This document shows positions 1 through 11,946 of a DNA stretch of 64,000 nucleotides, in pieces. Both the position numbers and the translations under genes were made by a program. Position 1 is the first letter of the stretch, and each line of letters opens with the position of its first letter. Under the pieces are notes generated by a model, which made no database searches, was not told the origin of the DNA, and was given only the letters and a program-made list of their open reading frames with translations. The DNA lies in NCBI GenBank assembly GCA_947652115.1, contig OX393571.1, forward strand, positions 15,537,794 through 15,601,793, given 5' to 3'. This DNA comes from Blastomussa wellsi (taxonomy: Eukaryota; Cnidaria; Anthozoa; Scleractinia; Plerogyridae).

Positions 1-3000
1 AATTAATTAGTCTTGCGGAGGTTGTGGGGGGCTAGTAGGAACCTGTGTGCACTATACCACGTAAAACGCTGGTATCTGCACTACTGCTCCTTGAACATCA
101 AAAGGTATATATATGTTTCAGAAAACACCTATCTTTACAGTTCCTAGAACAAAGCGATTTGCTCCCAACACATGCGCAGAAGATTAATTTGTGTTACTTT
201 ACTGCACACTACAACATGGAAGTTAAAGTATGCAGATACGGACCGGAATCACACAAGAATGTCTTGTACTCTTCCTTGCTGTAGAACACAACATGTAAGG
301 CACATTCGTTTTAATGCACTCTGATTTTAGTCAGGGAGGGGGAATATTTTGACTTATTTTGGGTATTGGCACTTTACCCATATTCAGTATTGTGGTTGCG
401 CATCTTTTGTGTGGCATAACCCAAGCCTGTGTATTTGAGAGTTTTCCTGCAGTTTTGAAAGTATTGTGTTTTTTAGGGTTTAAATAAAGAGAAGCGTATT
501 ATTTCTCTCCAGCGTCTTGTCTATTTCTCCTTTTAATGGACACACGTGCAAACGATGTTCAAGCTTTCCCCCAAATTTGTTGCAGTACGGTAAACTTGCT
601 AAATTTGAAGGTATTGTTGCACACTGCCAAGAGCCTCCAGAACTTGCGTTACCGCTACGTCTCTGCCAGGGTTTAATGTTTTGCATTAATGGATAGTTCA
701 CTGAAAAAGAAGAGTCAAAAAATTGATGTTTAGATAAGACTTTTTTCAAGTTTGAAGCAAGGAAAGTTCCCAAATATTGCTGTAGACTCTGTGGCGCCTT
801 CCGAAAAGCGCAAATAAATTTGATTATTGTTTGAGGTATTTAGTTTTCACCAGTGCTGGAAACTTTCGGTCAAGAAAAGCTGTTTACCTTCAATACTTTT
901 CGTTAAAACCCCCCCTAGATAAATTGATATCCTTGTATATAAAGAAAATTTTAAGAGGTTTTAACCGAATGGCGGCAACGGAAAAAGAATGTACTATTTG
1001 GTGACTATTCGATAATTAAATTAGTTCTTGTTTATCACTTCAATGAAAAATTGCTTTTTGAATGAAACGAAATTTTTTCTCTTTCAATTTTTACATCAGA
1101 TATTTAACGTTCTACCAGTTATTTCCGGCCTTGAAAAAGAGAAACACATCTTTTAATATGTTTTTGAGAATCAAAAGTATCATGTTACATACGTTTAAGA
1201 GAGAAAAACAAAAGTATCAAGTTGCAAACGTTGACGATCACGTTTGCTACTTGAATGCCTTATTGCAATTAAAATAAACTAAGATTGACGTCAAAACCAA
1301 GGTTAAAATTAAAGAGCTGTCTTGACTAAAGCTTCTGAGAAACGATTTTTATCTTGCCGTGGAAGACGTCACTGTAGTATCAGGAGTAAGATAAATATAC
1401 TTGAAATTGTGTTGTTGAGAAAGTGGTCTTAACGTTTTTGTGTCCGGAATGAAAGACAAGTGCACATATACACTGCTTAGATCATGAAAAGCCCTCTAGT
1501 CTCTACGCTAAACAAAACATATTACACTTGGAAATCAAATTTGTATATTGGGCATTAAAAAAATATTTAGGAAAGTCAAGTAAAAAAGTAAGCAAAATAT
1601 CTAAAGTTTCTGTCTGCTCATTTTGGCAAAGCAAATAATATATTTATAACAAGTCACTACATGCTGGGAGTGGGAGGGGGATAGGGGGCCTGCATGAGTA
1701 CTCTCACCTATATGTAGATGACCATCCTAAAGGCTGTGGCAAATGAAGAAACGTTACAGACAGAACTGTGTCCCTGTCTGCCCATCTCAGTGCGCAACAG
1801 AAACATATTGGGTTTGCAAAAATTGTTTCCCAGTTTGCTCAAAAGGAGCAACAATATGTCCTTGTTTGCCACGGCATGTAAAGTTGTAGATAACACTCTG
1901 CACTATCTGAGATCATCTCACTAGTTGTTGTATATTTTCAAGCATTTTCGATGAAATGTTTCGCATCGAACTCGATGCTTGGTAGAGTTTACCTGTTTGC
2001 CCAACAGAAAATGCTGTTTTTTAATTAACGACTAAGTATTTCTTCTCCTGGCGAGCAAAATTGTAAACACATAACCCGTCCATTTTCCATATAAGGTAAA
2101 ACCTTGGTTATTCGCTATTAACCGAGGTTTGTGAGCCAATCAGAAAGCTAGAAATGCAATAACTGAGGTTGAGACTTTACTAATACAAATTATGTACAGT
2201 AATTGCAGTGCATGGGGTAATGAATTTTGTTATTCGCTCATTGTAGTTTATTCACTCACTATTATTATTATATTATTCACTCTGTGTATAAATTATGCAC
2301 ATCTATCTACATTACGTAACATTGTACACAGATGCACTCAGTTTAAAATTTGATTGGTGGTGAAAGGTCGTCCTGAAAAAATAATGGTTGATTGTGCAAA
2401 ATTTTACTCGAATTTCACAGGTCTCACAGTCTCGTTTTTTAAGTGGTTCTGAAAGGTCTCACTGTCTCGATTGTTTTGTAAAACCATTTTGGTGTCTTAA
2501 TTTTGGTTTTGCAATCTAAATTCTTAAAAAGTCTTTGTCTCACAGAGAAAAACATTAGTCTCACCATCTCGTTAACGCTTGCATCTGCCAATTGCCACCC
2601 CTTTAATTACCTGAACCCGTTAATTGTCCAAGACTGCAACAATATATGCACCCGTAATGACCTACAGTAACTGAAAACATTTGAATCCATAGCTTGCATT
2701 CTCTGATGAATATATCAACGAGTATCATCAAGTATTAAAATCCAGGGCACCAATTAAACTTCCAGTGGAACAGGAGGATGAGGTATATAAAGTTTTTTTT
2801 AAATACAGTTACATGATGATGATGATGATAATGATAATTCTAATTATTAAAAACTGGTAATAATACAATTCAAGAGTTTTCATTGGCTTAGCTATCAGGG
2901 TATGTGAGCTAATATACCTTGGACCTTGACCATGCTAGGAGAACAGTTGGGATCTCCAATATTGCAATTCTGTGTATGTTAAGAAAACATTATTCCACTT

Positions 3001-3411
3001 GAACTGTTATTTGTACTGGTGTTACACATTTTGCACTGGTGTTACACTTGAACTGCCCTGCTCTTAGCCAATCAGAATCGAGTATTTTTTTCATGTATAT
3101 TATTATACATGGTAATAATCCCTTGATTAAAAGAGATTTGATGAGGCAAAAACTAGCAAATATCAATGAAAGAAAATGTAATTGACGTTTCGGCATCAAC
3201 ATGCTGCCATTATCAAAATTGAATTAGTTATATAGTAGTGAGTGCATTTAAATTATAAAGGCTAGAGCTAATTTACATACTGTTACACAAACACCTTAGC
3301 ACAAATTGAGTCATTCTGAATGTTCAGCTCTGGCTTCAGAGCTGATAATTATTCATTCGCACGTCCTTTCCACCAAAATATTTTAAAACGTAACTCATTT
3401 CTGATACACAG
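1..3411. other. Non-coding left flank or intron of the caspase-like gene
   Basis: No exon could be supported here. Open frames are short and without recognisable domains. The stretch probably is an intron of the caspase-like gene, because the first visible exon at 3412 starts after a splice acceptor and lacks the catalytic part of its domain. It contains AT-rich spacer, a short simple repeat near 2814-2835 (TGATGA) and, on the minus strand near 3170-3205, a hairpin followed by GAAACGTC that resembles a hammerhead ribozyme core. Confidence 0.5.
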
Positions 3412-3704
3412 CCAGTTGATCAAGCACCTGTACAAGAGACGCAGCCTCCAAATCCACTGTACCCAATTGTCCTACCCCATTACCCAGTCCAGGAATTCTG
3501 GACGCCAATGTTAAAGTCACAGGGGTGGTCACCACTGCAGAATGACAAATTCATTCACATGGCAGCCTGTTCACCAAATGAGAAAGCATATGAATGGCGA
3601 GACCCAAACACTAATAAAATCTATGGCAGCTTGACTTCGGCATTGGTTGAAGTTATTGATGAGCTTCAACCAGGTGAAAGGATATCTTACAATACTCTTA
3701 AATG
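3412..3704 (+). CDS. Caspase-like gene, first visible exon
   Basis: This exon follows an acceptor (ACACAG) and ends at AAATG|GTATGA in phase 2. It starts with a proline-rich segment (PVDQAPVQETQPPNPLYP), then the caspase-fold strand and helix around ACSPNEKAYEW and GSLTSALVEVIDEL. In metacaspases the segment after the catalytic Cys has this layout (AC, then E, then a Gly before a FT/LT-x-AL helix). No catalytic Cys-His dyad is visible, so the active-site exons are upstream. Confidence 0.75.
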
Positions 3705-6700
3705 GTATGACTTCAATGTTTTGAGTTGTATTAAGTAATGTTTAAAACACAAGCAGAAGTGTTTTATCGGGTTTAAAACATGAGGCACAGCCAAGCGTTT
3801 TAAACTCGATAATTAACACGCGCTGCAAGTTTTTGGATTAGCTTCAAAAACATTTGTGACAGATCTATTCATTTGTTGAATAATCATCGGGTTTATAATA
3901 ATTATTTTTCTGCACAAAATTGGCTTTAAAATGTAGCTGTGTCTTTATCAGATATAAAGACACTCATTAAACATTTATTTCTTTTGTATTTCCTTTGATG
4001 AATTATTAAATAAATGAGTTTTTGAATTACATTTTAATTATTTCTCTTTGTTTAACTGTGACCTGTTGTCTGTCCATTTTGTGTCCACCCACTTTGTGCT
4101 ACTTCCTGTCTGCTTTCGTTGGTGAATTCCAACCGCTGCTTTGTCTTGTACAAATTAAAACGTGCTATTTACATTTGGATAATTGTTGAATAAAGCAGCG
4201 AATAAATAATCGGTAGCAATTAAGCCATTCCCTAAAAGTTTGGTAAAAAGAAGTGTCTATTTCCTTTAATTGGTAGCATTAAAGTTTGGCACTAATTTTA
4301 CGTTTTTGCTTCAATAAAATATATTTAAAGACTCTCTGTCAACTGGAATGCTTTGCGTGCCTCGCCTAAGGTTTCGCAGCCCACGAAACCTCCAATTTGT
4401 TGACTTGCAGATCATTTTGCTTTTCAATCCTTTATAATCCGAGGCATTCATCTGAATTGCTCGACACTTATTGCTTTAATGGAAATATTTATTATCTTTC
4501 TTAACATTGAGGAGATTATTTGGTCGTAAATTGTTCGTTTGGTACATATTCGAGAAGCTAAACAGCTGCTGGGATGAGATGTGATTTTGGCCATTGCGAT
4601 TGCAAAGAACCCCGTGGAAGGCCGAGAGGCTCGATGAGAGAAGTATTTGAGAAAATCTGTCCAGAATCTGTGGAGAAACAAAGAAGATGCACTTGGATGC
4701 AAGAAAAGGAGACTGCAACTGTGAACAACAGTTGCGGCAAATAGACACAACACACAAGCCCCCGGAATTTCTGGAATTCATCTACAAAAGTGGGTGGGGC
4801 AGTGATCCGAATATTTGCGTCCTTTTCACAGTTCAGGAATTTTTGTAGTACTGGTACTTACATTTCCTTTCAGCCTTGTAAAACGGAAATTTGCTGAACG
4901 AAGTCATCTCCAGCAAACCCCACAGTTTGAAGGTGGTAATATGAACTTGGTGTTGTTTGGTTTTGACTCAGGTGATTATTTTTGGCTGTACGTAATTTAA
5001 CTGTATTAACTTTCATAATAGATATTCAACTGTGTGTGTGTGTGTGTGCATTGATTGTCTAGAAAATTGTGCTTCTTAGGTGTCCATAATTATGTCAAAG
5101 AGGTTTGACTGTACTTCTATTTTTGAACCAAATGCTGTGAATAAAAGCTGTATAAACATGTACATGTAATGTAAGACTAACATCTGGGATACACAGTCTG
5201 GAGGCTTTGAAATTATAGTTTGACATCAGAAAATGGCTGACTGAAATTTGCCAATGTCTAATGAAAACCCAGCTTTGGTTGGACAGAGTGCCTATACTGT
5301 TTTTCTGTCTTCCAGTGCAAATGCTGCAAAACTCTAGAACAAAAATTTATTTTTCAAATCAGCACTCTTAATCCTCACGCTATCAACAAACGCTTTCCAT
5401 TCAACTTAAATTTATTCTATTGTTCTTCATGTTACCAGGCACCAACCAATAGCATAGCTCCATTTTTCTGTATATAAACCACACACGACCCACAATTCCT
5501 TGATTCGCTCCGATGAAGGGCTAACACTCGAAACGTCAGCTTTCGAATCTCTTTACAGTGGCCAATTCATGTTATCAATCCAGTTGATAAAACCAAATTA
5601 TCTTGTTATACTTCCAACCAATGCAGCACCACAGTTTCTTCTAAAACGTACCCCCTCCATGACATCCAAGCTCACTACAGTACAGTTTTATCCGATCAAA
5701 ATGGTGACTTATTTGCAGCCCTGTTTATTGATCAATTTTTGAGTTTTTTTTAAAATAACTCTTAGTCAGCGTACAGACGTATGTCGCTATTCAGTGGATG
5801 GATGGGTGGATGGATGGATGGATGGATGAACGAACGATGTATTTGACACCAATCAGAATTAGGATACTATCGATGATAACCAATGAAATTGCCACTTGTA
5901 TGCATCGTTTAATTTTGTATCAGTATTTGTTTCGGATTCAATGGACGGCCATCTTTATTTTCGTATAAACTTGGCCTTATTGGGCGGTGTTGGCATGATG
6001 TTTCCAGCACTTGGTGTTTATGTAACTCTGGCGTAGAACGTTGTGTGTGGGTTTTAAGCGGAAAACTGTTCGGAAATTTTCATGGTGGTGAAGAAGGTAC
6101 GAAGATGTAGAGTTTTACATGCTGCAAGCAGTCTGTTTTGGTGGCTTTGGGTTGAGGGATTGCTTTTTGATCGTGGTTAGTTGTGAATGAGAGCCATGTT
6201 GAATTTTAAAATGTTTCTGACTGAAGTGACGATAGCTTTAATTTTGGTTAAAATTTGGTTAAAAGTTGAGGATGTGCACAGCTTCTCGGAGATGAGTTGT
6301 TTGAAATCATTGGAGCTGAAGGATCAGACATGATCAGAGACTTTGCTTCAGCATAGTATATGTCATATAGCATTTAAGAATTTGAAGTAAAGGAGGCCAC
6401 ATACTCAAGAACGCAGGGTATAGTAATTACGGAGAAACATTGCAGACGTACCAGCTCTGGTAAATATTTCACGAACCGGTCGTAATTAAATATGCAAAAT
6501 CTTTCACCAGGATTTTCGGCACAAATTTCATAACAACCAGAGAACAATGTACTAACTGTACTACGTTTTAAAAACCCTTTCGAAAGATATATTTTTTCCA
6601 TTTGATCCTCTTATTATAAAAATAAATCACAAAATATGACACTTTGTGTTGAAAATCAGCGATGCAGAAAAACAAAGTATCATGTTACAACATTTCGAAG

Positions 6701-9700
6701 AAAAACAAAAGTATCATATTACAAATAAACAAAAGTATTGTGTTACCGCTGTCAAGAAAAGGCTAGGAATCACATTTGGTGATCACATTCTGCACTGTCC
6801 TTTGAGTCTTTGAGATTTTCATTTTCAGGCAGAAATAGCTTTGTTAATTAGAATTGGCATTTAGTCACACCAAGCGGTAGGTGGGAATGTCTTCAAAACA
6901 TTGTAATGCTGTGAAGTAATGAGTAGTGTTAAAGAAGAGAGTTTGAAAGCATTGATATTTTCTAACGATTTGTGGTATGGAATCCCTCGAATATTGCTAC
7001 AGACTTTGTGGCGGCAAGTGTAACCGCAAAGTAATCAAATTAGACTTTTAGGCGTCACACCCAAGTTAGTGACGCACATCAGGTTTGGGGATGTATCAAG
7101 AAACCAGTCAAATTGTCAATCTCGTTCCCAGAGCCCGCTTTTCTTGATGCTGACCAAAAGAAAAGGGGGCTGTGGGGACTAGATTGTCAAGTTGTTTGAT
7201 AAAAATGGAATAACATGCACAGTAAAGTGATTAATTAAACTGATTACTGCAGTTTTTACAGATATATTATTCATGGTCGACAGGAAAGTTTTCGTGAATG
7301 AATTCGCTAGTCAAAACGTATTTTGCGTTGTGGTCATTTTGCTTAAGGCCCAACACTAAATTGGTCATTGAACGTTCGTTTTGGATGGGCTAGTTTTGCT
7401 GACCAAAAGAAAAATACCCAATACGTCCATATCAGAAACTGAAAAAAATAACTCTCGCATGCATTGCGTGCCTATGTTTTTTCATAGTTCCCCCACCACC
7501 AAAATCTTTTGAGGTTGAGGATGTCAAAATGCTGGAAGGAATTGGATTTACCCCCAAAGTGGTACTCAGTGGTGGATGGTTGCAGGGCATGGTAGATGGT
7601 GAATATGATGTGTTTGATCCAAAACTTACAGATGATGTGGTAGGACTGAAAGAAGTGGTGCATCTTTTGAGGGGACGTATAAACATAGGGCCAAACGACA
7701 TCGATGTGATCAAGTCTTATGGGACGGTGATGTTTAGTTATTATGGAGGCCCTCAGGTATATCTCTCTCGCAGAAAAAGATTTGCAAATGCAAAGATAGT
7801 TTCATATTGATTAACTAGGAATTTTGTCTGCTTAGGTTGGATGCAAAGCTCGTTTGTGCCGCAAAGGAAGTGTCTACCATCCTGTGTGGATCACTGCTGC
7901 ACTGGATGATCCAGAAATTTTAAGTCAAATAAAGTTAGGACTCGAAAGCCAGGAGATTTTCAGCATAGAACAAGAAGAAAGCCCTGATTGCATTAAATTG
8001 GACACTGTAGAGGTTGAAGGGTAAAGATACTATTATCCATGGTTAATTCTTTATTTATATCGCTCCATGTGACAGAAGTATGAATTGAACGATAAACCCC
8101 TTCTTTATTTATTTCACCTACATGTACAATATGTGAAAGGAATAAAGGAAATTGAGGTGTTGATCACTTGTGAGTTGAGACCCAGCACCCTTAGGGGTGG
8201 TGAATAAGTCGAGTCTGCATACAAGGCTAATGGCTCCCCTCAGTCATTTCTTCACCAATTTTTCCCCAAAGTTTCAGCTTTCCCTCAGCCCCAACAACTG
8301 TTCCTGAGACACCTAGGAAGTGTTTCATCCAATATGTGATTAAACCAGTCAAGCTCAAGTTCTTGCAAGGTGGATGCTGTAGCATGTAGCATGAGATCAC
8401 TCAAAATAAAATAATGTTTTGCATTTTCAGGAAGCCATGTTGGCAGGCTACTCAGAAGGGAAGGATGATTGTTCCCTATCAGCAGACTGGAGATGAGCAC
8501 TTGATGGCCAAAAATTTGTCCAAGTTTTTCCGTGTCAAGTTTGCTCTCATCTTGAGGGAGCCTGATGGTGACATATTACGGAACGTTGGCTTCAAAGTCT
8601 TTAAAGTGGAGAATGTACCACCCTTCAGAAACGATCCTGACAAGAAAACTGAGTTGAAAGCACGAGCTGTTGAATCAGATGATCTATTTGGAGGTATAGT
8701 AATATCACACGCTTAGCGTTAGGTAGTAGATAGCCTGACTGAGTGGGTAGTGTAGCAGCTATTCAAAACTACTTTTGTTTGTTATTGTAAGCAGCTTCTA
8801 TTGTTTTCAAGTCATTGTTTCAATTGTTGAGACTTCTGTTTAGGGCTAGGGTATCAAACCAATCACATTATATGTTAGGAAAGCTACTACATCGCCCGTC
8901 TGAGTATCAGGCTTTTGGAGGAGAGGGGCATGATGGAGAAAGTGAAAGAACTACTCCTCAATCTTCCCCCCGTCCCCTTGGGAAGGCCTGATACTTAGGC
9001 CAGGTTGGGGGCAGAGGTGGGGATAAAATGGAAGATTTAGGGGTCTTTGGGGCAGTGCCAAAGGGTGCTGTCTAAATAAGGAGAAAGATCGAGTCTGGCC
9101 TTCAGGTGAGGTCTCGCACTCATCCTCTCAGGTCGAAGATAGTGTACATTTTATGTAAAATTTTCAAACTTAGCATTGCAGCACCCTTTGGTTGAGTTGT
9201 TTAGTTTTGAATTCATAATAATAATTTCTTAGTTTTTAAAAGTGGAGGTTTGGTACTATTTAGTGATCATGTTTACCTGTGTGCGGAAAACGTTCGCTTC
9301 TGGCCTGTGAAGGGTAGGAAATTAATAACACCATTTCAACCCTAAAAAGAATAATGTTGATAATGGTTTGTCGACTCTGCAGCAAGCCACAGAAAGTTCA
9401 ACGATAATAAATATCTTTCAAAGCAATGGATAGAATTGTAATGGTACTCCATAAAGCAGTCATCGTAATTGCCAATCAATGGGCCAGCAACTACTGCACT
9501 TGCGTAGCTCACCAGCACCTGTCTGGTTTAGTACCTTTTAGTAGAGACAGCCTAGCATGATCGACTAACATTATATTGTTACACTCTTGTTTGCAGGGAA
9601 TCCACCTTATGCAATTCCAACCTTCCAGGCCCACAAAGTTGAGCTAGTAACAAACGCATATCATCACCAGAGGTACAAAGCCATAGATGGCACAGGTGAT

Positions 9701-11487
9701 GCACTCGTGGTTCAAGTCATCAACAATGAGACTTTTCCCATTCATATCTGCATTATATCATACCAAGCAGATGGCTCCATTGTAGTCTTGTATCCTCCAA
9801 AGAATGCAAGTAGATTTGGTTTGCTTTTATTGACCTTATTTGTGTGATTTGTCAGGAGAGGAAGATAGATGTTTGGCCGACTTTGTGCATTTTAAAAATC
9901 TTTTAATGGTGTCAATGTCACATATGGAAGTTAAAACAGGCTATGTAGTCGTCATATGAACATTCGTATCTGAGGATATAATAATAATAACTAATCCTTA
10001 TTGAGGATACCAACTTCACTAAAAAGTGTTTTACAGAAGGGTCCTCCTAATAAAATTAATGTTAAAGATAACAAATCCTAAATACATGTATCTAATTATA
10101 TAAAATAACTATATAGTCTGCATATATCAGGTCGGAGCTTATCCCAGCATCAGAGCTTATCCCGGCATCTGCAGCATGAAGTGAGAGAGAGTATTTCTAC
10201 TCCCCCTGGATGGAATGCTTGTCCATCGCAGGGTTAACTCTGTATTATATTTGCTGATACCCATTTATACACCTCATTGAAGAGACGAGGCACTGTGAGA
10301 GTTACGTGTCATGTCTGCAAACACAACTGAGTTCCCCGGCAAGTGCTCCAACCTGGACCACTTTTTTTTTTATTTTGCTTCAATATTAAACAATACATTA
10401 CACACAAATACTGCTTACAGGCATTACATTACTGATATTACTTACACTATTACTTGCACAAAGGAAAATTCAATATATTACAATTCGATAGATTGTTTTC
10501 ACTTAGAAGGCACACTATCGATGACCTGGGCCACCTGATCCGGAGTTCAGCGCACTAACCGTCAGGCAACCTCATGAAATTAAAGGAGCTACGTCACTTG
10601 CAGTTTGAAAAAAATTAGCCTAAATTTTTCAAAATCATCATTTGCAATCCATCTCAATCTTCTCCATCCTTGTTTGTGTTTGGTTTAGTATCACTTCTTT
10701 GGTGTTTTTCTTCCTTAGTAAACTGAAAATATCGTGATGTAGCTCCTTTAATTAAGGGCTTCACAAAAGGTTTCATAGTTAATCAAGATCATGTTATTTG
10801 TGGATAGTGGTTAATATTATCGAAGGGCATTAAGTGTCTACCATTTTTTGTTTTTGGTGAAGAGGGGGAAAGGGAAGTCTTTGTTGGTGGGTGGAGGGGG
10901 GGGGGGGCTTATTTTCAAAGTTTAAGGGATACAGTCTGTTAATGGGTGTCCTTTATATGTTGGTGTTCCTTTTTCTGCAGGGGGTCACTGAGGTCCTTAA
11001 ACCTGGTGCGTCTGCAGTGGAGATAAGGCGCATTGTCCTTCACCCTGACACAGTCCGTCGCATGGTGGAACCAGATTTTACAGTGCAAAGACCTGATGGA
11101 TGCAACGATGTCATAATGTTGTATGCCACAACAGAGCAGACTGATTACGAGCCGCTTTTCCAGACAGCTATAGAGCTTAGTCCACATTTAAGCACAAGAG
11201 GGATTTTCTCACCTGATGTATGTATCATGAAAAAGTTTGTTAATGATGATTTTCAGACACATGCATATTCAGAAAAAAAAACATGTCCGAGTCAACAAAC
11301 AGCAGTTGAACCTATGATTTCCCACTGAACACTCTTATAGGCTGATGAATTGTCCATGCTGAAAATAATAAAGACTATCTTACCTAGTCCAGGTGCTCTA
11401 TAGAAACCTGTGTTCTTTGTAGAAAGTTTTTGGAGGTGTCGGGTGGGGGGGGGGGGGGGGTCATTCTGCTTCCATAGACTAGCAGGC

Positions 11488-11525
<38 letters not shown>

Positions 11526-11896
11526 TAATCAATCAATCAGGCTTCTAAATAAGGTGGTGGTAATAGCATCAATAGAAAAGTAGGGGAGGGTTTGGGGATA
11601 TGGATGTGTTCCATGTCAATTAAAGCAGTGACATGTAAGAAAACTTTATTAAACTTCTTGGCTGTTGATATGAAATGTGAATAAAAGGGAATTACAAGAT
11701 TTAGAACTAATCACCACGAATTATGTTCTGTTGTTTCCTGTAGGGATTACGACTTGCTACCATAGGGCAATTTCTGGATGCTTTGCAACCCCAACCCATC
11801 ACGACAGGTTTTGTGCGTGGCAATCCTAAATGGCTTACTATCAAACGCGAAATTAGAGCATTATACCACCAAGATCAAGACACTGCATCGTCGTAG
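3412..11896 (+). CDS. Caspase-like (peptidase C14) domain protein, 3' part of gene, 8 exons seen
   Basis: The visible exons are 3412-3704, 4874-4971, 7488-7756, 7836-8020, 8431-8693, 9597-9809, 10981-11217 and 11744-11896. The first six join in one frame with matching intron phases (2,1,0,2,1), as do the last two (phase 0). The 9597-9809 exon ends in phase 1 while the 10981 exon begins in phase 0, so one short exon between them is probably missed. The first two exons carry the second half of a caspase/metacaspase fold: IHMAACSPNEKAYEW, then YGSLTSALVEVI, then TPQFEGG and LVLFGF. The catalytic His and Cys should precede this, left of the window. The remaining roughly 400 residues resemble the conserved tail of large caspase-domain proteins of invertebrates (GYITTGF-like end, here ITTGFVRGNPKWLT). 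A function in programmed death or immunity is inferred from the fold only. Confidence 0.75.
4874..4971 (+). CDS. Caspase-like gene, exon 2 of the visible set
   Basis: A polypyrimidine tract and CAG precede the exon, and CAG|GTGATT ends it. The first base completes the phase-2 codon left by the previous exon. The peptide contains QTPQFEGG followed by NLVLFGF, the typical last strand of bacterial and invertebrate caspase-like domains (a Q-x-P-x-x-EG motif then LFG). Confidence 0.75.
4972..7487. other. Intron of the caspase-like gene with simple repeats
   Basis: No exon was recognised. It holds a GT microsatellite at 5031-5047, a repeat block at about 5500-5660 described separately, and a (GGAT)n microsatellite at about 5795-5830. 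The piece near 6990-7025 (TATTGCTACAGACTTTGTGG) resembles one at 768-800; both could encode YC(C/Y)RLCG, but neither sits in a longer open frame. Confidence 0.5.
5500..5660 (+). repeat. Interspersed repeat with GAAACGTC core, copy 1
   Basis: CGATGAAGGG, then CTCGAAACGTC, is followed by a tail with CAGCACCACAGTTTCT. The tail recurs at 63131-63215. The CGATGA plus hairpin plus GAAACGTC order resembles a hammerhead ribozyme core of the kind found in Penelope-like elements and retrozymes; here the first conserved U is C, so it may be dead. A TATATAAA box lies about 40 bases upstream. Confidence 0.4.
7488..7756 (+). CDS. Caspase-like gene, exon 3 of the visible set
   Basis: The exon follows TTTTTTCATAG and ends CCTCAG|GTATAT. 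Phase 1 at its start matches the previous exon and phase 0 at its end matches the next. It begins with a proline run (PPPPKSFEVED), then an alpha/beta stretch with GGWLQGMVDGEYDVFDP. The residues do not match a family I can name; this is the linker and first part of the C-terminal region. Confidence 0.7.
7836..8020 (+). CDS. Caspase-like gene, exon 4 of the visible set
   Basis: Bounded by CTTAG and GG|GTAAAG; phase 0 in, phase 2 out. Encodes about 61 residues including VGCKARLCRKGSVYHPVW and an acidic tail. There is no stop in the spliced frame, and both splice signals fit the flanking exons. Confidence 0.7.
8431..8693 (+). CDS. Caspase-like gene, exon 5 of the visible set
   Basis: Bounded by TTTTCAG and GGAG|GTATAG; phase 2 in, phase 1 out. 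The peptide includes KFFRVKFALILREPDGD and KVFKVENVPPF, a mixed alpha/beta segment. No named domain was recognised. Confidence 0.7.
8732..8913. mobile_element. Short fold-back element (MITE-like)
   Basis: The ends AGCCTGACTGAGTGGGTAG and, at the right, its imperfect reverse complement ending TCTGAGTATCAGGCT form a stem of about 30 bases around a 120-base loop. The stem shares the GTAGCAGCT core with the fold-back at 51531-51732, so both may be one family. It lies in an intron. Confidence 0.5.
9597..9809 (+). CDS. Caspase-like gene, exon 6 of the visible set
   Basis: Bounded by TTTGCAG and GCAA|GTAGAT. It encodes a beta-rich stretch with VVQVINNETFPIHICIISY then DGSIVVLYPPKN. This layout resembles the DUF4384-type beta domain often found behind caspase-like domains in other organisms; that assignment is from memory of the motif and is not certain. 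The exon ends in phase 1, which does not fit the exon at 10981. Confidence 0.68.
10303..10575 (-). mobile_element. tRNA-like SINE relic split by a later insertion
   Basis: On the minus strand a box-A-like GGTTAGTGCGCTGAAC and a box-B-like stretch before AGCACTTGCC match the element at 41869-41965. The plus-strand halves 10303-10360 and about 10523-10575 are separated by a poly-T-headed insert; CCTGGACCAC before the insert and CCTGGGCCAC after it look like its target duplication. Confidence 0.45.
10361..10522 (-). mobile_element. Small retroposed insert with poly-A tail (minus orientation)
   Basis: Starts with a run of T, read as a 3' poly-A on the minus strand, contains only AT-rich sequence, and is flanked by near-identical 10-base repeats (CCTGGACCAC and CCTGGGCCAC). 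It interrupts the SINE relic at 10303-10575. Confidence 0.45.
10578..10753 (+). mobile_element. MITE with AAAGGAGCTACGTCAC ends, copy 1
   Basis: Terminal inverted repeats AATTAAAGGAGCTACGTCAC and GTGATGTAGCTCCTTTAATT enclose about 140 bases. Related copies are at 57831-58024 and 61178-61350; shared inner sequence includes TTTGGTTTAGTATCACT. It lies in an intron of the caspase-like gene. Confidence 0.65.
10981..11217 (+). CDS. Caspase-like gene, exon 7 of the visible set
   Basis: Follows TTTCTGCAG and ends CCTGAT|GTATGT, phase 0 on both sides. The peptide starts VTEVLKPGASAVEIRRIV and continues with a possible domain strand set ending in STRGIFSPD. Because the preceding exon ends in phase 1, a small exon in 9810-10980 is likely missing from this model. 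Confidence 0.7.
11490..11541. repeat. (CAAT)n microsatellite
   Basis: About twelve tandem copies of CAAT/TCAA in the last intron of the caspase-like gene. The paralogous block near 42255 lacks the expansion. Confidence 0.85.
11744..11896 (+). CDS. Caspase-like gene, terminal exon
   Basis: Begins after TTTCCTGTAG in phase 0 and ends at TAG. Encodes 50 residues with ITTGFVRGNPKWLTIKREI near the end. A damaged copy of exactly this exon lies at about 42464-42615. Confidence 0.75.
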   Translation, partial: GLRLATIGQFLDALQPQPITTGFVRGNPKWLTIKREIRALYHQDQDTASS

Positions 11897-11940
11897 ACAC
11901 ATGTCAACCAATGTCCCTGATGTAGCAAAGGGGGTAGACA

Positions 11941-11946
11941 AATAAA
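11941..11946 (+). terminator. Polyadenylation signal AATAAA
   Basis: AATAAA lies 45 bases after the stop codon of the caspase-like gene, the expected place for its poly(A) signal. Confidence 0.5.

Noticed and set aside
480..773. 97-codon minus-strand frame
   Set aside because: No known domain, no splice context, and the plus strand near 768 shows a repeat-like motif shared with 6990-7025.
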